Below, piece after piece: positions 22,280-30,584 of a stretch of 64,000 bases of DNA. Within the stretch, counting starts at the first letter, position 1, and every line of letters starts with the position of its first letter. A program made the translations under genes and the position numbers. Under the pieces are notes generated by a model that made no database searches, had not been told where the DNA came from, and saw only the letters and a program-made list of their open reading frames with translations. Origin of the DNA: Pseudomonas lalkuanensis (lineage in GTDB: Bacteria > Pseudomonadota > Gammaproteobacteria > Pseudomonadales > Pseudomonadaceae); assembly GCF_008807375.1 (NCBI RefSeq), contig NZ_CP043311.1, forward strand, positions 1,096,001 through 1,160,000, read 5' to 3'.

Positions 22280-23758
22280 ATGGTTCCCGTAATTGCCCTG
22301 GTGGGTCGGCCCAACGTCGGCAAGTCCACCCTGTTCAACCGCCTGACCAAGACCCGCAACGCGATTGTCGCGGAGTACGCAGGTCTGACCCGTGACCGCC
22401 AGTACGGCGAGGCGAAGTGGCAGGGTCGCACCTATATCGTCATCGACACCGGGGGTATTTCCGGCGATGAGGAAGGCATCGACGCAAAGATGGCCGAGCA
22501 GTCGCTGCAGGCCATTGAAGAGGCAGATGCAGTGCTCTTCATGGTCGACTCCCGCGCCGGCATGACCGCGTCCGACCAGATGATCGCCGAGCACCTGCGC
22601 AAGCGGAACAAGCGCAGCTTCCTGGTGGCCAACAAGGTCGACACCGTTGACCCGGACCTCGCCCGCGCCGAGTTCAGCCCCCTGGGACTGGGCGATGCCT
22701 TGCCGATCGCCGCCGCTCACGGCCGTGGCATCAGCCAGATGCTGCAGGTCGCGCTGGGCGAGTTCCCGCGCGACGATGGTGCCGACGAAGAGGAAGCGGC
22801 CAGCGCCGAGGAAGTCGCTGAAGGCGAAGAAGCCAAGCGCATTCCCGGCCCGAGCGAGAAGGACGGTATCAAGATCGCCATCATCGGCCGCCCCAACGTC
22901 GGCAAGTCCACCCTGGTCAACCGCATGCTCGGTGAAGAGCGGGTGATCGTGTACGACCAGGCCGGCACCACGCGCGACAGCATCTACATCCCCTTCGAGC
23001 GCAACGAAGAGAAGTACACCCTGATCGACACCGCGGGCGTGCGCCGCCGCGGCAAGATCTTCGAGGCTGTGGAAAAGTTCTCGGTGGTAAAGACCCTGCA
23101 GGCCATCCAGGACGCCAACGTGGTGATCTTCGTGATGGACGCCCGCGAGGGCGTGGTCGAGCACGACCTCAACCTGCTGGGCTTCGTGCTGGAAACCGGC
23201 CGCGCGCTGGTCATTGCCCTGAACAAATGGGACGGCATGGAGCCGAGTGAGCGCGACTACGTGAAGACCGAGCTGGAGCGCCGGCTGTTCTTCGTCGATT
23301 TCGCCGATATCCACTTCATCTCCGCGCTGCACGGCACCGGCGTCGGCCACCTGTACAAGTCGGTGCAGGAGTCGTTCCGCTCCGCCATCACCCGCTGGCC
23401 CACCAGCCGCCTGACGCAGATCCTCGAGGACGCGGTCCAGGAGCACCAACCGCCGCTGGTCAACGGTCGCCGCATCAAGCTGCGCTACGCCCACCTGGGG
23501 GGGGCCAACCCGCCGCTGATCGTAATCCACGGCAACCAGGTGGAATCGGTGCCCAAGTCCTACTCGCGCTACCTGGAGAACACCTACAGGCGCGTGCTCA
23601 AGCTGGTCGGTACGCCGATCCGCATCGAGTACAAGGGGGGCGAGAACCCTTACGAGGGCAAGAAGAACACCCTGACCGAGCGTCAGGTGAACAAGAAGCG
23701 CCGCCTCATGTCGCACCACAAGAAGGCCGAGAAGAAGCGCCGCGACAAGAAGCGCTGA
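22280..23758 (+). CDS. der: Ribosome-assembly GTPase Der (EngA)
   Basis: Double-Era GTPase for 50S subunit maturation. 492 aa: two G domains, each with GRPNVGKST, an acidic linker ([17 protein letters not shown]) between them, a KH-like C-terminal domain and a Lys/Arg-rich tail. ATG 22280 follows GTGGAGAG; the upstream in-frame ATG 22268 covers that SD. Confidence 0.97.
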   Translation: MVPVIALVGRPNVGKSTLFNRLTKTRNAIVAEYAGLTRDRQYGEAKWQGRTYIVIDTGGISGDEEGIDAKMAEQSLQAIEEADAVLFMVDSRAGMTASDQMIAEHLRKRNKRSFLVANKVDTVDPDLARAEFSPLGLGDALPIAAAHGRGISQMLQVALGEFPRDDGADEEEAASAEEVAEGEEAKRIPGPSEKDGIKIAIIGRPNVGKSTLVNRMLGEERVIVYDQAGTTRDSIYIPFERNEEKYTLIDTAGVRRRGKIFEAVEKFSVVKTLQAIQDANVVIFVMDAREGVVEHDLNLLGFVLETGRALVIALNKWDGMEPSERDYVKTELERRLFFVDFADIHFISALHGTGVGHLYKSVQESFRSAITRWPTSRLTQILEDAVQEHQPPLVNGRRIKLRYAHLGGANPPLIVIHGNQVESVPKSYSRYLENTYRRVLKLVGTPIRIEYKGGENPYEGKKNTLTERQVNKKRRLMSHHKKAEKKRRDKKR

Positions 23759-23776
23759 TACCGGCTGGAAGAAGAG

Positions 23777-23797
23777 GGCGCCCATGGGCGCCTTTTT
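23777..23797 (+). terminator. Intrinsic terminator after der
   Basis: GGCGCCC (23777-23783), loop AT, GGGCGCC (23786-23792), then TTTTT. Short but well-formed. Confidence 0.8.
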
Positions 23798-23835
23798 CAT
23801 TTCCAGAGCCTCACTTTCGGGGGAGTGCGTCTTTC

Positions 23836-23899
23836 GTAGGAGCGAGCTCTGCCCGCGAATCGGGCAGGCACAATGTTTCGCGAGCAGAGCTCGCTCTTG
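23836..23899. repeat. REP-like palindrome (GTAGGAGCGAGC type)
   Basis: AGCGAGCTCTGCCCGCGAA (23841-23859) is answered by TTCGCGAGCAGAGCTCGCT (23877-23895) with 18 of 19 bases complementary, preceded by GTAGG. Sequence and layout match the paired REP elements scattered between Pseudomonas genes. It lies in the 217-nt gap between der and the aminotransferase. Confidence 0.8.
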
Positions 23900-23975
23900 C
23901 CGGCATTCCGGTAGTCGCGAAACCACTCAGGCCTTAAGCTATGAGCCACTTCCCAGTCGCCAGCAGCCTGAAGAA

Positions 23976-25124
23976 ATGATCGCCAGCAAGTTGCCGAACG
24001 TCGGCACCACCATCTTCACCCGCATGTCCCAGCTCGCCGCTGAAGCCGGCGCCATCAACCTGTCCCAGGGCTTCCCGGATTTCTCCGCGCCTGCTGCCCT
24101 GTGCGACGCGGTCGGCCAGCACATTGCCGCCGGACATAACCAATACGCCCCTATGACCGGCCTGCCCGCGCTGCGCGAACAGGTGGCGGCCAAGGTGGCC
24201 ACTTTCTACGGTCGAGCGGTCAGCGCCGATGCCGAAGTGACCATCACTCCCGGTGCTACCGAAGCCATTTTCTGCGCCATCCAGGCCGTGGTCCGCGCCG
24301 GCGACGAGGTGATCGTCCTCGATCCCTGCTACGACAGCTATGAGCCATCCGTGGAGCTGGCCGGCGGCCGCTGCGTGCATGTGCCGCTGGCACTGCCCGG
24401 CTTCTCCATCGACTGGCAACGCATGACGGATGCCCTCAGCCCGCGCACCCGCATGATCATCCTCAACAGCCCGCACAACCCCAGCGGCGCGCTGATTTCC
24501 CGCGCTGAGCTGGACCAGCTGGCCGAGCTGATCCGTGGCCGCGATATCTACCTGGTCTCGGACGAGGTATACGAGCACCTGGTGTTCGACGGTGTCAGCC
24601 ACGTCAGCGTGCTCGCCCATGACGAGCTCTACGCCCGCGCCTTCGTGGTCAGTTCCTTCGGCAAGACCTATCACGTCACTGGTTGGAAAACCGGCTACGT
24701 AGTCGCCCCGCCGGCGCTTTCTGCCGAGCTGCGCAAGGTCCACCAGTACGTGAACTTCTGCGGCGTCACTCCCCTGCAGTGGGCGCTGGCCGACTTCATG
24801 GCGGCGCATCCGGAGCACCTGGCCGAGCTGCCCGCCTTCTACCAGGCCAAGCGCGACCTGTTCTGCGACCTGCTGGCCGGCTCGCGCTTCGGCTTCACCC
24901 GTGCCGCCGGCACTTACTTCCAGCTGGTGGACTACAGCGCCATCCGCGACGACCTGGACGACGTGGCCATGTCCGAGTGGCTGACCCGCGAGCATGGCGT
25001 CGCCGCGATCCCGGTCTCGGTGTTCTACCAGCAGGCACCCAAGGACCTGCGCCTGGTGCGCTTCTGCTTCGCCAAACGTGAGGAGACGCTGCGTGAGGCG
25101 GCGGAAAAGCTATGCGCGATCTGA
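23976..25124 (+). CDS. Methionine/glutamine-type aminotransferase (YbdL-like)
   Basis: 382-aa class I/II PLP aminotransferase. Seen: INLSQGFPDF, NSPHNPSGAL, SDEVYEHLVF and PLP Lys230 in SSFGKTYHVTGWKTGY. Closest recognised type is E. coli YbdL, which prefers methionine and aromatic amino acids. The following gene, an omega-amidase, fits a transaminase/omega-amidase pair in methionine salvage (inference from context). ATG 23976 follows AAGA; earlier in-frame starts run into the REP element. Confidence 0.85.
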   Translation: MIASKLPNVGTTIFTRMSQLAAEAGAINLSQGFPDFSAPAALCDAVGQHIAAGHNQYAPMTGLPALREQVAAKVATFYGRAVSADAEVTITPGATEAIFCAIQAVVRAGDEVIVLDPCYDSYEPSVELAGGRCVHVPLALPGFSIDWQRMTDALSPRTRMIILNSPHNPSGALISRAELDQLAELIRGRDIYLVSDEVYEHLVFDGVSHVSVLAHDELYARAFVVSSFGKTYHVTGWKTGYVVAPPALSAELRKVHQYVNFCGVTPLQWALADFMAAHPEHLAELPAFYQAKRDLFCDLLAGSRFGFTRAAGTYFQLVDYSAIRDDLDDVAMSEWLTREHGVAAIPVSVFYQQAPKDLRLVRFCFAKREETLREAAEKLCAI

Positions 25125-25906
25125 CCACCTTGCCCGACCTCAAGCTGGCCCTGGTGCAGACCACCCTGGCCTGGCATGACTGCGCCGCCAACCACGCGCA
25201 CTTCGAAGCGCTGCTGGAGCAGGCGAGGGGGGCGGACCTGGTCGTCCTGCCGGAGATGTTCACCACCGGCTTCTCCATGGATTCGTCGGAGCTCGCCGAA
25301 CCGGAGCAAGGCCCGACCCATGCCTGGCTGCGCGAGCAAGCCAGTCGCCTCGATGCCGTGATCACCGGCAGCGTCATCATTCAGGCCGCCGATGGCAGTC
25401 ATCGCAACCGCCTTCTCTGGGCGCGTCCGGACGGTGAAGTCCTGCATTACGACAAGCGCCACCTGTTCCGCATGGCCGGCGAGCACAAGCACTACACGCC
25501 GGGCGAGACCCAGGCGCTGTTCGAACTCAAGGGCTGGCGGGTGCGTCCGCTGATCTGCTACGACCTGCGCTTCCCGGTGTGGAGCCGCGATCCGCACGAC
25601 ACCGACCTGCTCCTCTACACGGCCAACTGGCCAGCGGCCCGCCGTCATCACTGGAACCGCCTCTTGCCGGCGCGCGCCATCGAGAACCTCTGTTATGTGG
25701 CGGCGGTGAACCGCGTCGGTACCGATGGCAAGGGCCATGGTTACAGCGGCGATAGCCAAGTGCTGGATTTCCAGGGCGAACACCTGCTGGATGCCGGCGA
25801 TGGCGACGGGGTGTTCTTCGCCAGCCTGTCCGCTTCGCAACTGGCGGCCTACCGCGAGCGCTTCCCGGCGATGCGCGACGCGGACGCCTTCGACCTGCAC
25901 CTTTGA
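25112..25906 (+). CDS. Carbon-nitrogen hydrolase, omega-amidase (YafV/Nit2-like)
   Basis: 264 aa nitrilase-superfamily amidase. Catalytic triad Glu48 (LPEMF), Lys115 (YDKRHLF) and Cys149 (LICYDLRFP). Overlaps the aminotransferase by 13 nt, so translation is coupled. Omega-amidases hydrolyse 2-oxoglutaramate or 2-oxosuccinamate released by glutamine or asparagine transaminases, which would make the transamination irreversible. Substrate is inferred. Confidence 0.88.
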   Translation: MRDLTTLPDLKLALVQTTLAWHDCAANHAHFEALLEQARGADLVVLPEMFTTGFSMDSSELAEPEQGPTHAWLREQASRLDAVITGSVIIQAADGSHRNRLLWARPDGEVLHYDKRHLFRMAGEHKHYTPGETQALFELKGWRVRPLICYDLRFPVWSRDPHDTDLLLYTANWPAARRHHWNRLLPARAIENLCYVAAVNRVGTDGKGHGYSGDSQVLDFQGEHLLDAGDGDGVFFASLSASQLAAYRERFPAMRDADAFDLHL

Positions 25907-25919
25907 GTTCGGGGGCGCC

Positions 25920-26285
25920 ATGAGCGAGCACAAGCCGATACCTGCTGGGGGCAACCTGCTGGTGGCGGGGGAAAAAGTCTACAACACGCCGGTGGAAGTC
26001 ACCCTGGCGGTGATTGGTGGCAAGTGGAAGTCGCTGCTGGTCTACCACCTGATACCCGAGTCGCGGCGCTTCTCCGAGCTCAAGCGGCTGGTGCCGGGCA
26101 TCACCGAGAAGATGCTGACCCAGCAGCTGCGCGAGCTGGAGCGCGACGGCATCGTTTCGCGCACCGTATACGCCGAGGTGCCGCCGCGGGTCGAATACCG
26201 TCTGACCGAACATGGCTTGAGCCTGAAGCCGGTGCTGGATTCCATGTGTGCCTGGGGCAAGTGCCATTGGCAGCAGCAGGGCTAG
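25920..26285 (+). CDS. HxlR-family transcriptional regulator
   Basis: 121-aa winged-helix regulator: EVTLAVIGGKWKSLLVYHL, RFSELKRLVPGITEKMLTQQ and RTVYAEVPPRVEYRLTEHG are typical. Follows the amidase by 13 nt, so it may control that pair; its signal is unknown. HxlR proteins often respond to electrophiles through a cysteine. Confidence 0.88.
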   Translation: MSEHKPIPAGGNLLVAGEKVYNTPVEVTLAVIGGKWKSLLVYHLIPESRRFSELKRLVPGITEKMLTQQLRELERDGIVSRTVYAEVPPRVEYRLTEHGLSLKPVLDSMCAWGKCHWQQQG

Positions 26286-26304
26286 CCGCTTCCATTCTGG
26301 CCAC

Positions 26305-26344
26305 TGTGGGAGCGAATTCATTCGCGAATGAGTTCGCTCCCACA
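26305..26344. repeat. REP-like 40-bp palindrome (TGTGGGAGCGAA type)
   Basis: TGTGGGAGCGAA (26305-26316) and TTCGCTCCCACA (26333-26344) flank TTCATTCGCGAATGAG; the whole 40 bp is symmetrical except for one base pair. Same family as the element at 32617-32713. Confidence 0.8.
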
Positions 26345-26360
26345 ATCTTTCCACAAAAGA

Positions 26361-26387
26361 AAACCCCGCCGGATGGCGGGGTTTTTC
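26361..26387. terminator. Bidirectional terminator between the HxlR gene and leuA
   Basis: AAACCCCGCC (26361-26370), loop GGAT, GGCGGGGTTT (26375-26384), then TT, with AAAAGA before. Serves leuA on the minus strand (stop at 26403) and the plus-strand HxlR gene. Confidence 0.88.
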
Positions 26388-26402
26388 ATTGCAGCATCAG
26401 CC

Positions 26403-28073
26403 TCAGGCCGCTTCGGCCTCGGCCTGGCTCAGGGCACGGTTGAGGGCGCTGAACAGGGCACGGAAGCTGGCGGTGGTGATGTTCTCGTCGATGCCGATAC
26501 CGTGCAGGGCACGGCCGCCGTTGACGCGCAGTTCGATGTAGGCCGCGGCCTTGGCGTTGGTGCCGGCGCCGATAGCGTGCTCGGAGTAGTCCATGATCTC
26601 CACCTTCACCGGCAGGCTGGCCACCAGGGCTTCCAGCGGGCCCTTGCCCATGCCGCGCAGGTGCTGGTTCTCGCCCTTGACCTGGACTTCGATATCCACG
26701 GCGCTGGTGCCGTTCTCTTCCTGCAGGCGATGGCCCTTCAGGGTGAACGGAGTGCTGGCCTGCAGGTACTCGGCGTCCAGCAGCTTGTAGATCTGCTCGG
26801 CAGTCATTTCCAGGCCCAGGCGATCGGTTTCCTTCTGCACCACCTGGCTGAATTCGATCTGCATGCGGCGCGGCAGGCTGATGCCGTATTCCTGTTCCAG
26901 CAGGAAGGTGATGCCACCCTTGCCGGACTGGCTGTTCACACGGATCACCGCTTCGTAGCTGCGGCCGATGTCAGCCGGGTCGATCGGCAGGTAGGGCACT
27001 TCCCAGACGGCGTCGTCCTTCTGCTGGGCGAAGCCCTTGCGGATGGCGTCCTGGTGGGAGCCGGAGAAGGCGGTGTGCACCAGGTCGCCCACGTAGGGGT
27101 GACGCGGGTGGACCGGCAGCTGGTTGCATTCCTCGACTACCTTGCGCACGGCATCGATGTCGGAGAAGTCCAGCTGCGGGTGCAGGCCCTGGGTGTACAT
27201 GTTCAGCGCGAGGGTCACCAGGTCGACGTTGCCGGTACGCTCACCGTTGCCGAACAGGCAGCCTTCCACACGGTCGGCGCCGGCCATCAGGCCCAGTTCG
27301 GTGGCGGCCACACCGGTGCCACGGTCGTTGTGGGTGTGCAGGCTGATGATCACCGAGTCACGGCGGCTGACGTGACGGCCGAACCATTCGATCTGGTCGG
27401 CGTACACGTTCGGCGTGGCGCATTCCACGGTGGCCGGCAGGTTGAGGATGACTTTCTTCTCGGGCGTCGGCTGCCAGACGTCGATCACCGCATCGCAGAC
27501 TTCTACTGCGAACTCCAGCTCGGTAGAGCTGAAGATTTCCGGCGAGTACTGGAATGTCCAGTCAGTACCCGGCTGCTCGGCGGCCAGCTTCCTGATCAGT
27601 TTGGCGGCGTTGGTGGCGATCTCGATCACACCGGCCTTGTCCTGGTTGAAGACGATACGGCGGAAGGACGGCGCGGTGGCGTTGTAGACGTGGACGATGG
27701 CCTTCTTCGCGCCCTTCAGCGACTCGAAGGTACGGGTGATCAGGTCTTCGCGGGCCTGGGTCAGCACCTGGATGGTCACGTCATCCGGAATGTGGCCGCC
27801 TTCGATCAGCTCGCGGACGAAGTTGAAATCGGTGTCCGAAGCGGACGGGAAGGCCACCTCGATTTCCTTCAGGCCCACCTGCACCAGGGTCTTGAAGAAA
27901 CGCATCTTCTTCTGCGCATCCATCGGCTCGATCAGTGACTGGTTGCCGTCGCGCAGGTCGGAGCTGCACCAGATCGGTACTTCGGTGATGGTCTTCGACG
28001 GCCAGGTACGGTCCGGCAGGTTGATGGCCGGGAACGGACGGTACTTGTTGGACGGGTCTTTCAGCATGCTCAT
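26403..28073 (-). CDS. leuA: 2-isopropylmalate synthase
   Basis: First committed step of leucine synthesis: acetyl-CoA plus 2-oxoisovalerate to 2-isopropylmalate. 556 aa, the long LeuA type. TIM barrel with [12 protein letters not shown], metal-binding HTHNDRG, and a C-terminal LeuA dimer/allosteric domain that binds leucine. SD AAGGA 8 nt before the ATG at 28073. Preceded by a leucine-rich leader ORF. Confidence 0.96.
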   Translation of the reverse strand: MSMLKDPSNKYRPFPAINLPDRTWPSKTITEVPIWCSSDLRDGNQSLIEPMDAQKKMRFFKTLVQVGLKEIEVAFPSASDTDFNFVRELIEGGHIPDDVTIQVLTQAREDLITRTFESLKGAKKAIVHVYNATAPSFRRIVFNQDKAGVIEIATNAAKLIRKLAAEQPGTDWTFQYSPEIFSSTELEFAVEVCDAVIDVWQPTPEKKVILNLPATVECATPNVYADQIEWFGRHVSRRDSVIISLHTHNDRGTGVAATELGLMAGADRVEGCLFGNGERTGNVDLVTLALNMYTQGLHPQLDFSDIDAVRKVVEECNQLPVHPRHPYVGDLVHTAFSGSHQDAIRKGFAQQKDDAVWEVPYLPIDPADIGRSYEAVIRVNSQSGKGGITFLLEQEYGISLPRRMQIEFSQVVQKETDRLGLEMTAEQIYKLLDAEYLQASTPFTLKGHRLQEENGTSAVDIEVQVKGENQHLRGMGKGPLEALVASLPVKVEIMDYSEHAIGAGTNAKAAAYIELRVNGGRALHGIGIDENITTASFRALFSALNRALSQAEAEAA

Positions 28074-28095
28074 GGGGCAAATCCTTTTTACTGCG

Positions 28096-28114
28096 GGCCG
28101 TGTGATGGTCGGCC
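28096..28114 (-). other. Small hairpin just before the leuA SD
   Basis: On the minus strand GGCCG (28114-28110), loop ACCATCACA, CGGCC (28100-28096). It ends a few nt before the AAAAAGGA that carries the leuA SD. No T-tract follows, so it is not a terminator. It could be the switching element of the leader (inference). Confidence 0.35.
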
Positions 28115-28151
28115 AGGCATTGGAAATCGGCGGGTGCGGCGGAGGTGGGAT

Positions 28152-28229
28152 TCAGCCACGCAGTCGGGGGCTGACCAGTCGCAGGCAGGCGTGTTGACGC
28201 AGAAGGATGAGAGTGTGTGCGGTTTTCAT
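28152..28229 (-). CDS. Leucine-rich leader peptide upstream of leuA
   Basis: 25-codon ORF, start MKTAHTLILLRQHACLRL, ending in PRLRG. Six of 25 residues are Leu (7, 9, 10, 16, 18, 23), with Ile8 and Val19. It ends 78 nt before leuA on the same strand. Size, composition and position fit an attenuation-type leader. The 355-nt gap between leuA and the channel gene (28074-28428) holds this ORF, the hairpin at 28096-28114 and a putative promoter; nothing recognised from 28267 to 28428. Too short for homology proof. Confidence 0.6.
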   Translation of the reverse strand: MKTAHTLILLRQHACLRLVSPRLRG

Positions 28230-28237
28230 AGGGGCTA

Positions 28238-28266
28238 ACCCTATTCATCGTGAGTGAATATGGCAA
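28238..28266 (-). promoter_or_regulatory. Putative leuA leader promoter
   Basis: Minus strand TTGCCA (28266-28261), 17-nt spacer, TAGGGT (28243-28238). The -35 matches 5/6, the -10 only 3/6. Transcription would start near 28231, almost at the leader ATG (28229). Confidence 0.4.
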
Positions 28267-28428
28267 GCATCGCGGAAAAAATGGTGAAAAAGAGCGCAAG
28301 AATCTGCAAGGAGGGAATTTATTGCGTGAAAGGGGCGGGTTTCTGGGAATGATTGCGCGGCTTCTTTGGCGCGAGGCAGCCAGCCGGCGAAAGGCCCATT
28401 GCCGGGCAATCCGCGGGCAGTGCCCGGG

Positions 28429-29652
28429 TCATTGTGCTGGAGGCAGGCGCAGTGCGCGCATGTCCGCTCCGCTGGGGTGCTGGAAGACCCGCAGGCCGAA
28501 CTCCGGAAGTATCGCCAGCAAGTGGTCGAAGATGTCGGACTGGATGGCCTCGTAGCGGGCCCAGGCAGTGGTGTTGGTGAAGCAATACAGCTCCATGGGC
28601 AGGCCGTTGGCGGTGGGGGCCATCTGCCGCACGAGCAGGGTCATGTCCTTGCGGATGTCCTGGCTCTCCCGCAGGTAGTTCTCCACGTAGGCGCGGAAGG
28701 TGCCGAGGTTGGTCAGCTGGCGACGGTTGACCGGCAGGCGCTCCTGTTCGTCCAGCTGGCTGTTCCAGGACAGCAGCTCGCTCTGCTTGACGGTGAGGTA
28801 GCTGTCCAGCAGGCGGAAATCGTGCAGTCGCTCGATGTCGTCCTGGTTGAGGAAGCGCACGCTGTTCTGGTCCAGGTACAGGCAGCGCTTGATCCGCCGG
28901 CCCCCGGATTCCTGCATGCCGCGCCAGTTCTTGAACGAGTCGGTGATGAAGCGCTTGGTGGGAATGGTGGTGATGGTCTTGTCCCAGTTCTGCACTTTCA
29001 CCGTGTGCAGGGCGATATCGATGACGTCGCCATCGGCGTTGAGTTGCGGCATTTCCACCCAGTCGCCGACGCGGATGATGTCGCTGGAGGTGATCTGCAC
29101 GCTGGCCACCAGGGACAGCAGGGTGTCCTGGAAAATCAACAGCAGCACGGCGGCCATGGCGCCCAGGCCGGAGAGCAGGATCAGCGGCGAGCGGTCGATC
29201 AGGCTGGCGATGATGAGGACGGTGGCGATGGCGAAGATGGCGATCTTCAGCACCTGGATATAGCCCTTGATGGGCCGCAGGTGGGCGTCCTTGCGCCGCA
29301 GGTACAGGCTGTTGACGATGTTCAGTGCGGCGCTCAGGGCCAGGGCGATGGTGAGGATGATGAAGGCGGCGCAGACGTTGGTGATGATCTCCACCAGCGC
29401 ATTCGGCAGGTTCGGCACCACCCGCACCCCGCCGGTCAGCACCAGGGCGGGTACCACGTTGGCCAGGCGCTTGATCAGTCCGTGGTCCTGGACGTGTACG
29501 CCGGTGAGGCGGAACAGGCCGCGGATGAGGATGCGCTGGACGACCCAGTTGGAAATCCACGCGAGGAGGATGAGGACCGCGGTGGTGACGATGGTGTGCA
29601 GCTCTTGATGCTGCCGCAGCCAGGCGAGCCAGGGGGTGACATCGTTCTGCAT
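28429..29652 (-). CDS. Mechanosensitive channel, YbdG/MscM-like
   Basis: 407-aa MscS-superfamily channel. About five membrane segments in the first 190 residues, then the pore/beta-domain signature LLSLVASVQITSSDIIRVGDW and VQNWDKTITTIPTKRFI. Length and the large C-terminal domain (LNQDDIERLHDFRLLDSYL) resemble E. coli YbdG rather than MscS. Would release solutes on osmotic downshock. Inner membrane. Confidence 0.88.
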   Translation of the reverse strand: MQNDVTPWLAWLRQHQELHTIVTTAVLILLAWISNWVVQRILIRGLFRLTGVHVQDHGLIKRLANVVPALVLTGGVRVVPNLPNALVEIITNVCAAFIILTIALALSAALNIVNSLYLRRKDAHLRPIKGYIQVLKIAIFAIATVLIIASLIDRSPLILLSGLGAMAAVLLLIFQDTLLSLVASVQITSSDIIRVGDWVEMPQLNADGDVIDIALHTVKVQNWDKTITTIPTKRFITDSFKNWRGMQESGGRRIKRCLYLDQNSVRFLNQDDIERLHDFRLLDSYLTVKQSELLSWNSQLDEQERLPVNRRQLTNLGTFRAYVENYLRESQDIRKDMTLLVRQMAPTANGLPMELYCFTNTTAWARYEAIQSDIFDHLLAILPEFGLRVFQHPSGADMRALRLPPAQ

Positions 29653-29760
29653 GGGCGTTCCCTTGGAGAGTCTGGTGAGCGGGGCGGGCCCCGGAAAGCG
29701 CCGGACCTTAGCAAATCCACCAGGCCCGCCCCAGGCCTGGGGTGTAAGCGTAGATGTCGA

Positions 29761-30582
29761 TCAGGGTTTGTAGGCGCCGATGAAGATGGCCGGGTCCACG
29801 CGCACATCGTTGAGGCTGACGTTCCAGTGCATGTGCGGGCCGGTGGCGCGTCCGGTGGCTCCGACGCGGCCCACCACGCCACCGCGCGGCACTTGCTGGC
29901 CGAGCTTCACCTCTACCTTCGACATGTGACAGAACATGCTGATCAGGCCCTGGCCGTGGTCCACGAACACTGTCCTGCCGTTGAAGAAGTAGTCGCCGAT
30001 GAGGATCACCGTGCCTGCCGCCGGGGCCTTGATCGGCGTGCCGGCGCCCACGGCGAAGTCCAGGCCGGAATGCGGGTTGCGCTCCTCGCCATTGAAGAAG
30101 CGACGCAGGCCGAAGGGGCTGGAAAGCGGGCCGTTCACCGGCTTGTCGAACAGCAGGTTGCTCGGCGTTCCGGGGCTGAAGCGGCGGTAGGCGGTGGTCT
30201 GCTCGGCCAGTTCGCGGTCGATGCGCTTGAGGTCTTCCGGCAGCGGATTTACCTGGCGCTGGTTGGCCAGCTTGATGTGCTGCTCGCGATAGGTGCGCGG
30301 GCCGACGCTGAAGGCCAGCTTGCGCCCATCGCTCACTTCGATCCGTTGCTGGCCCAACTGGGTGCCCAGCGGAATGCCGACGATGGCGATCCAGTCGCGG
30401 CCGTCTTCCTTGACCACCAGCACAGGCTTGCCCTGGTAGCGCGCGGTGGGCGCCTGGGCGGCGCTGCCGAGTTGGATCACCGCCACGCCCCCCGGTACCG
30501 GCTTGTTCAGCAGGCGGGTGATGAAGCCTTCGGCGTGGACGGGTAGGGCGAGGCAGAGGAGCAGGGCGGCGAGCAGGCGCAT
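29761..30582 (-). CDS. M23-family (LytM-type) peptidase, secreted
   Basis: 273 aa: Sec signal (MRLLAALLLCLALPVHA), an N-terminal beta domain, then LytM metallopeptidase with NPHSGLDFAVG, DHGQGLISMFCHMSKV and HMHWNVSLNDVRVDP, i.e. HxxxD and HxH zinc motifs intact, so an active cell-wall endopeptidase is likely. 2 nt after xseA on the same strand, so co-transcribed. Confidence 0.9.
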   Translation of the reverse strand: MRLLAALLLCLALPVHAEGFITRLLNKPVPGGVAVIQLGSAAQAPTARYQGKPVLVVKEDGRDWIAIVGIPLGTQLGQQRIEVSDGRKLAFSVGPRTYREQHIKLANQRQVNPLPEDLKRIDRELAEQTTAYRRFSPGTPSNLLFDKPVNGPLSSPFGLRRFFNGEERNPHSGLDFAVGAGTPIKAPAAGTVILIGDYFFNGRTVFVDHGQGLISMFCHMSKVEVKLGQQVPRGGVVGRVGATGRATGPHMHWNVSLNDVRVDPAIFIGAYKP

Positions 30583-30584
30583 GG

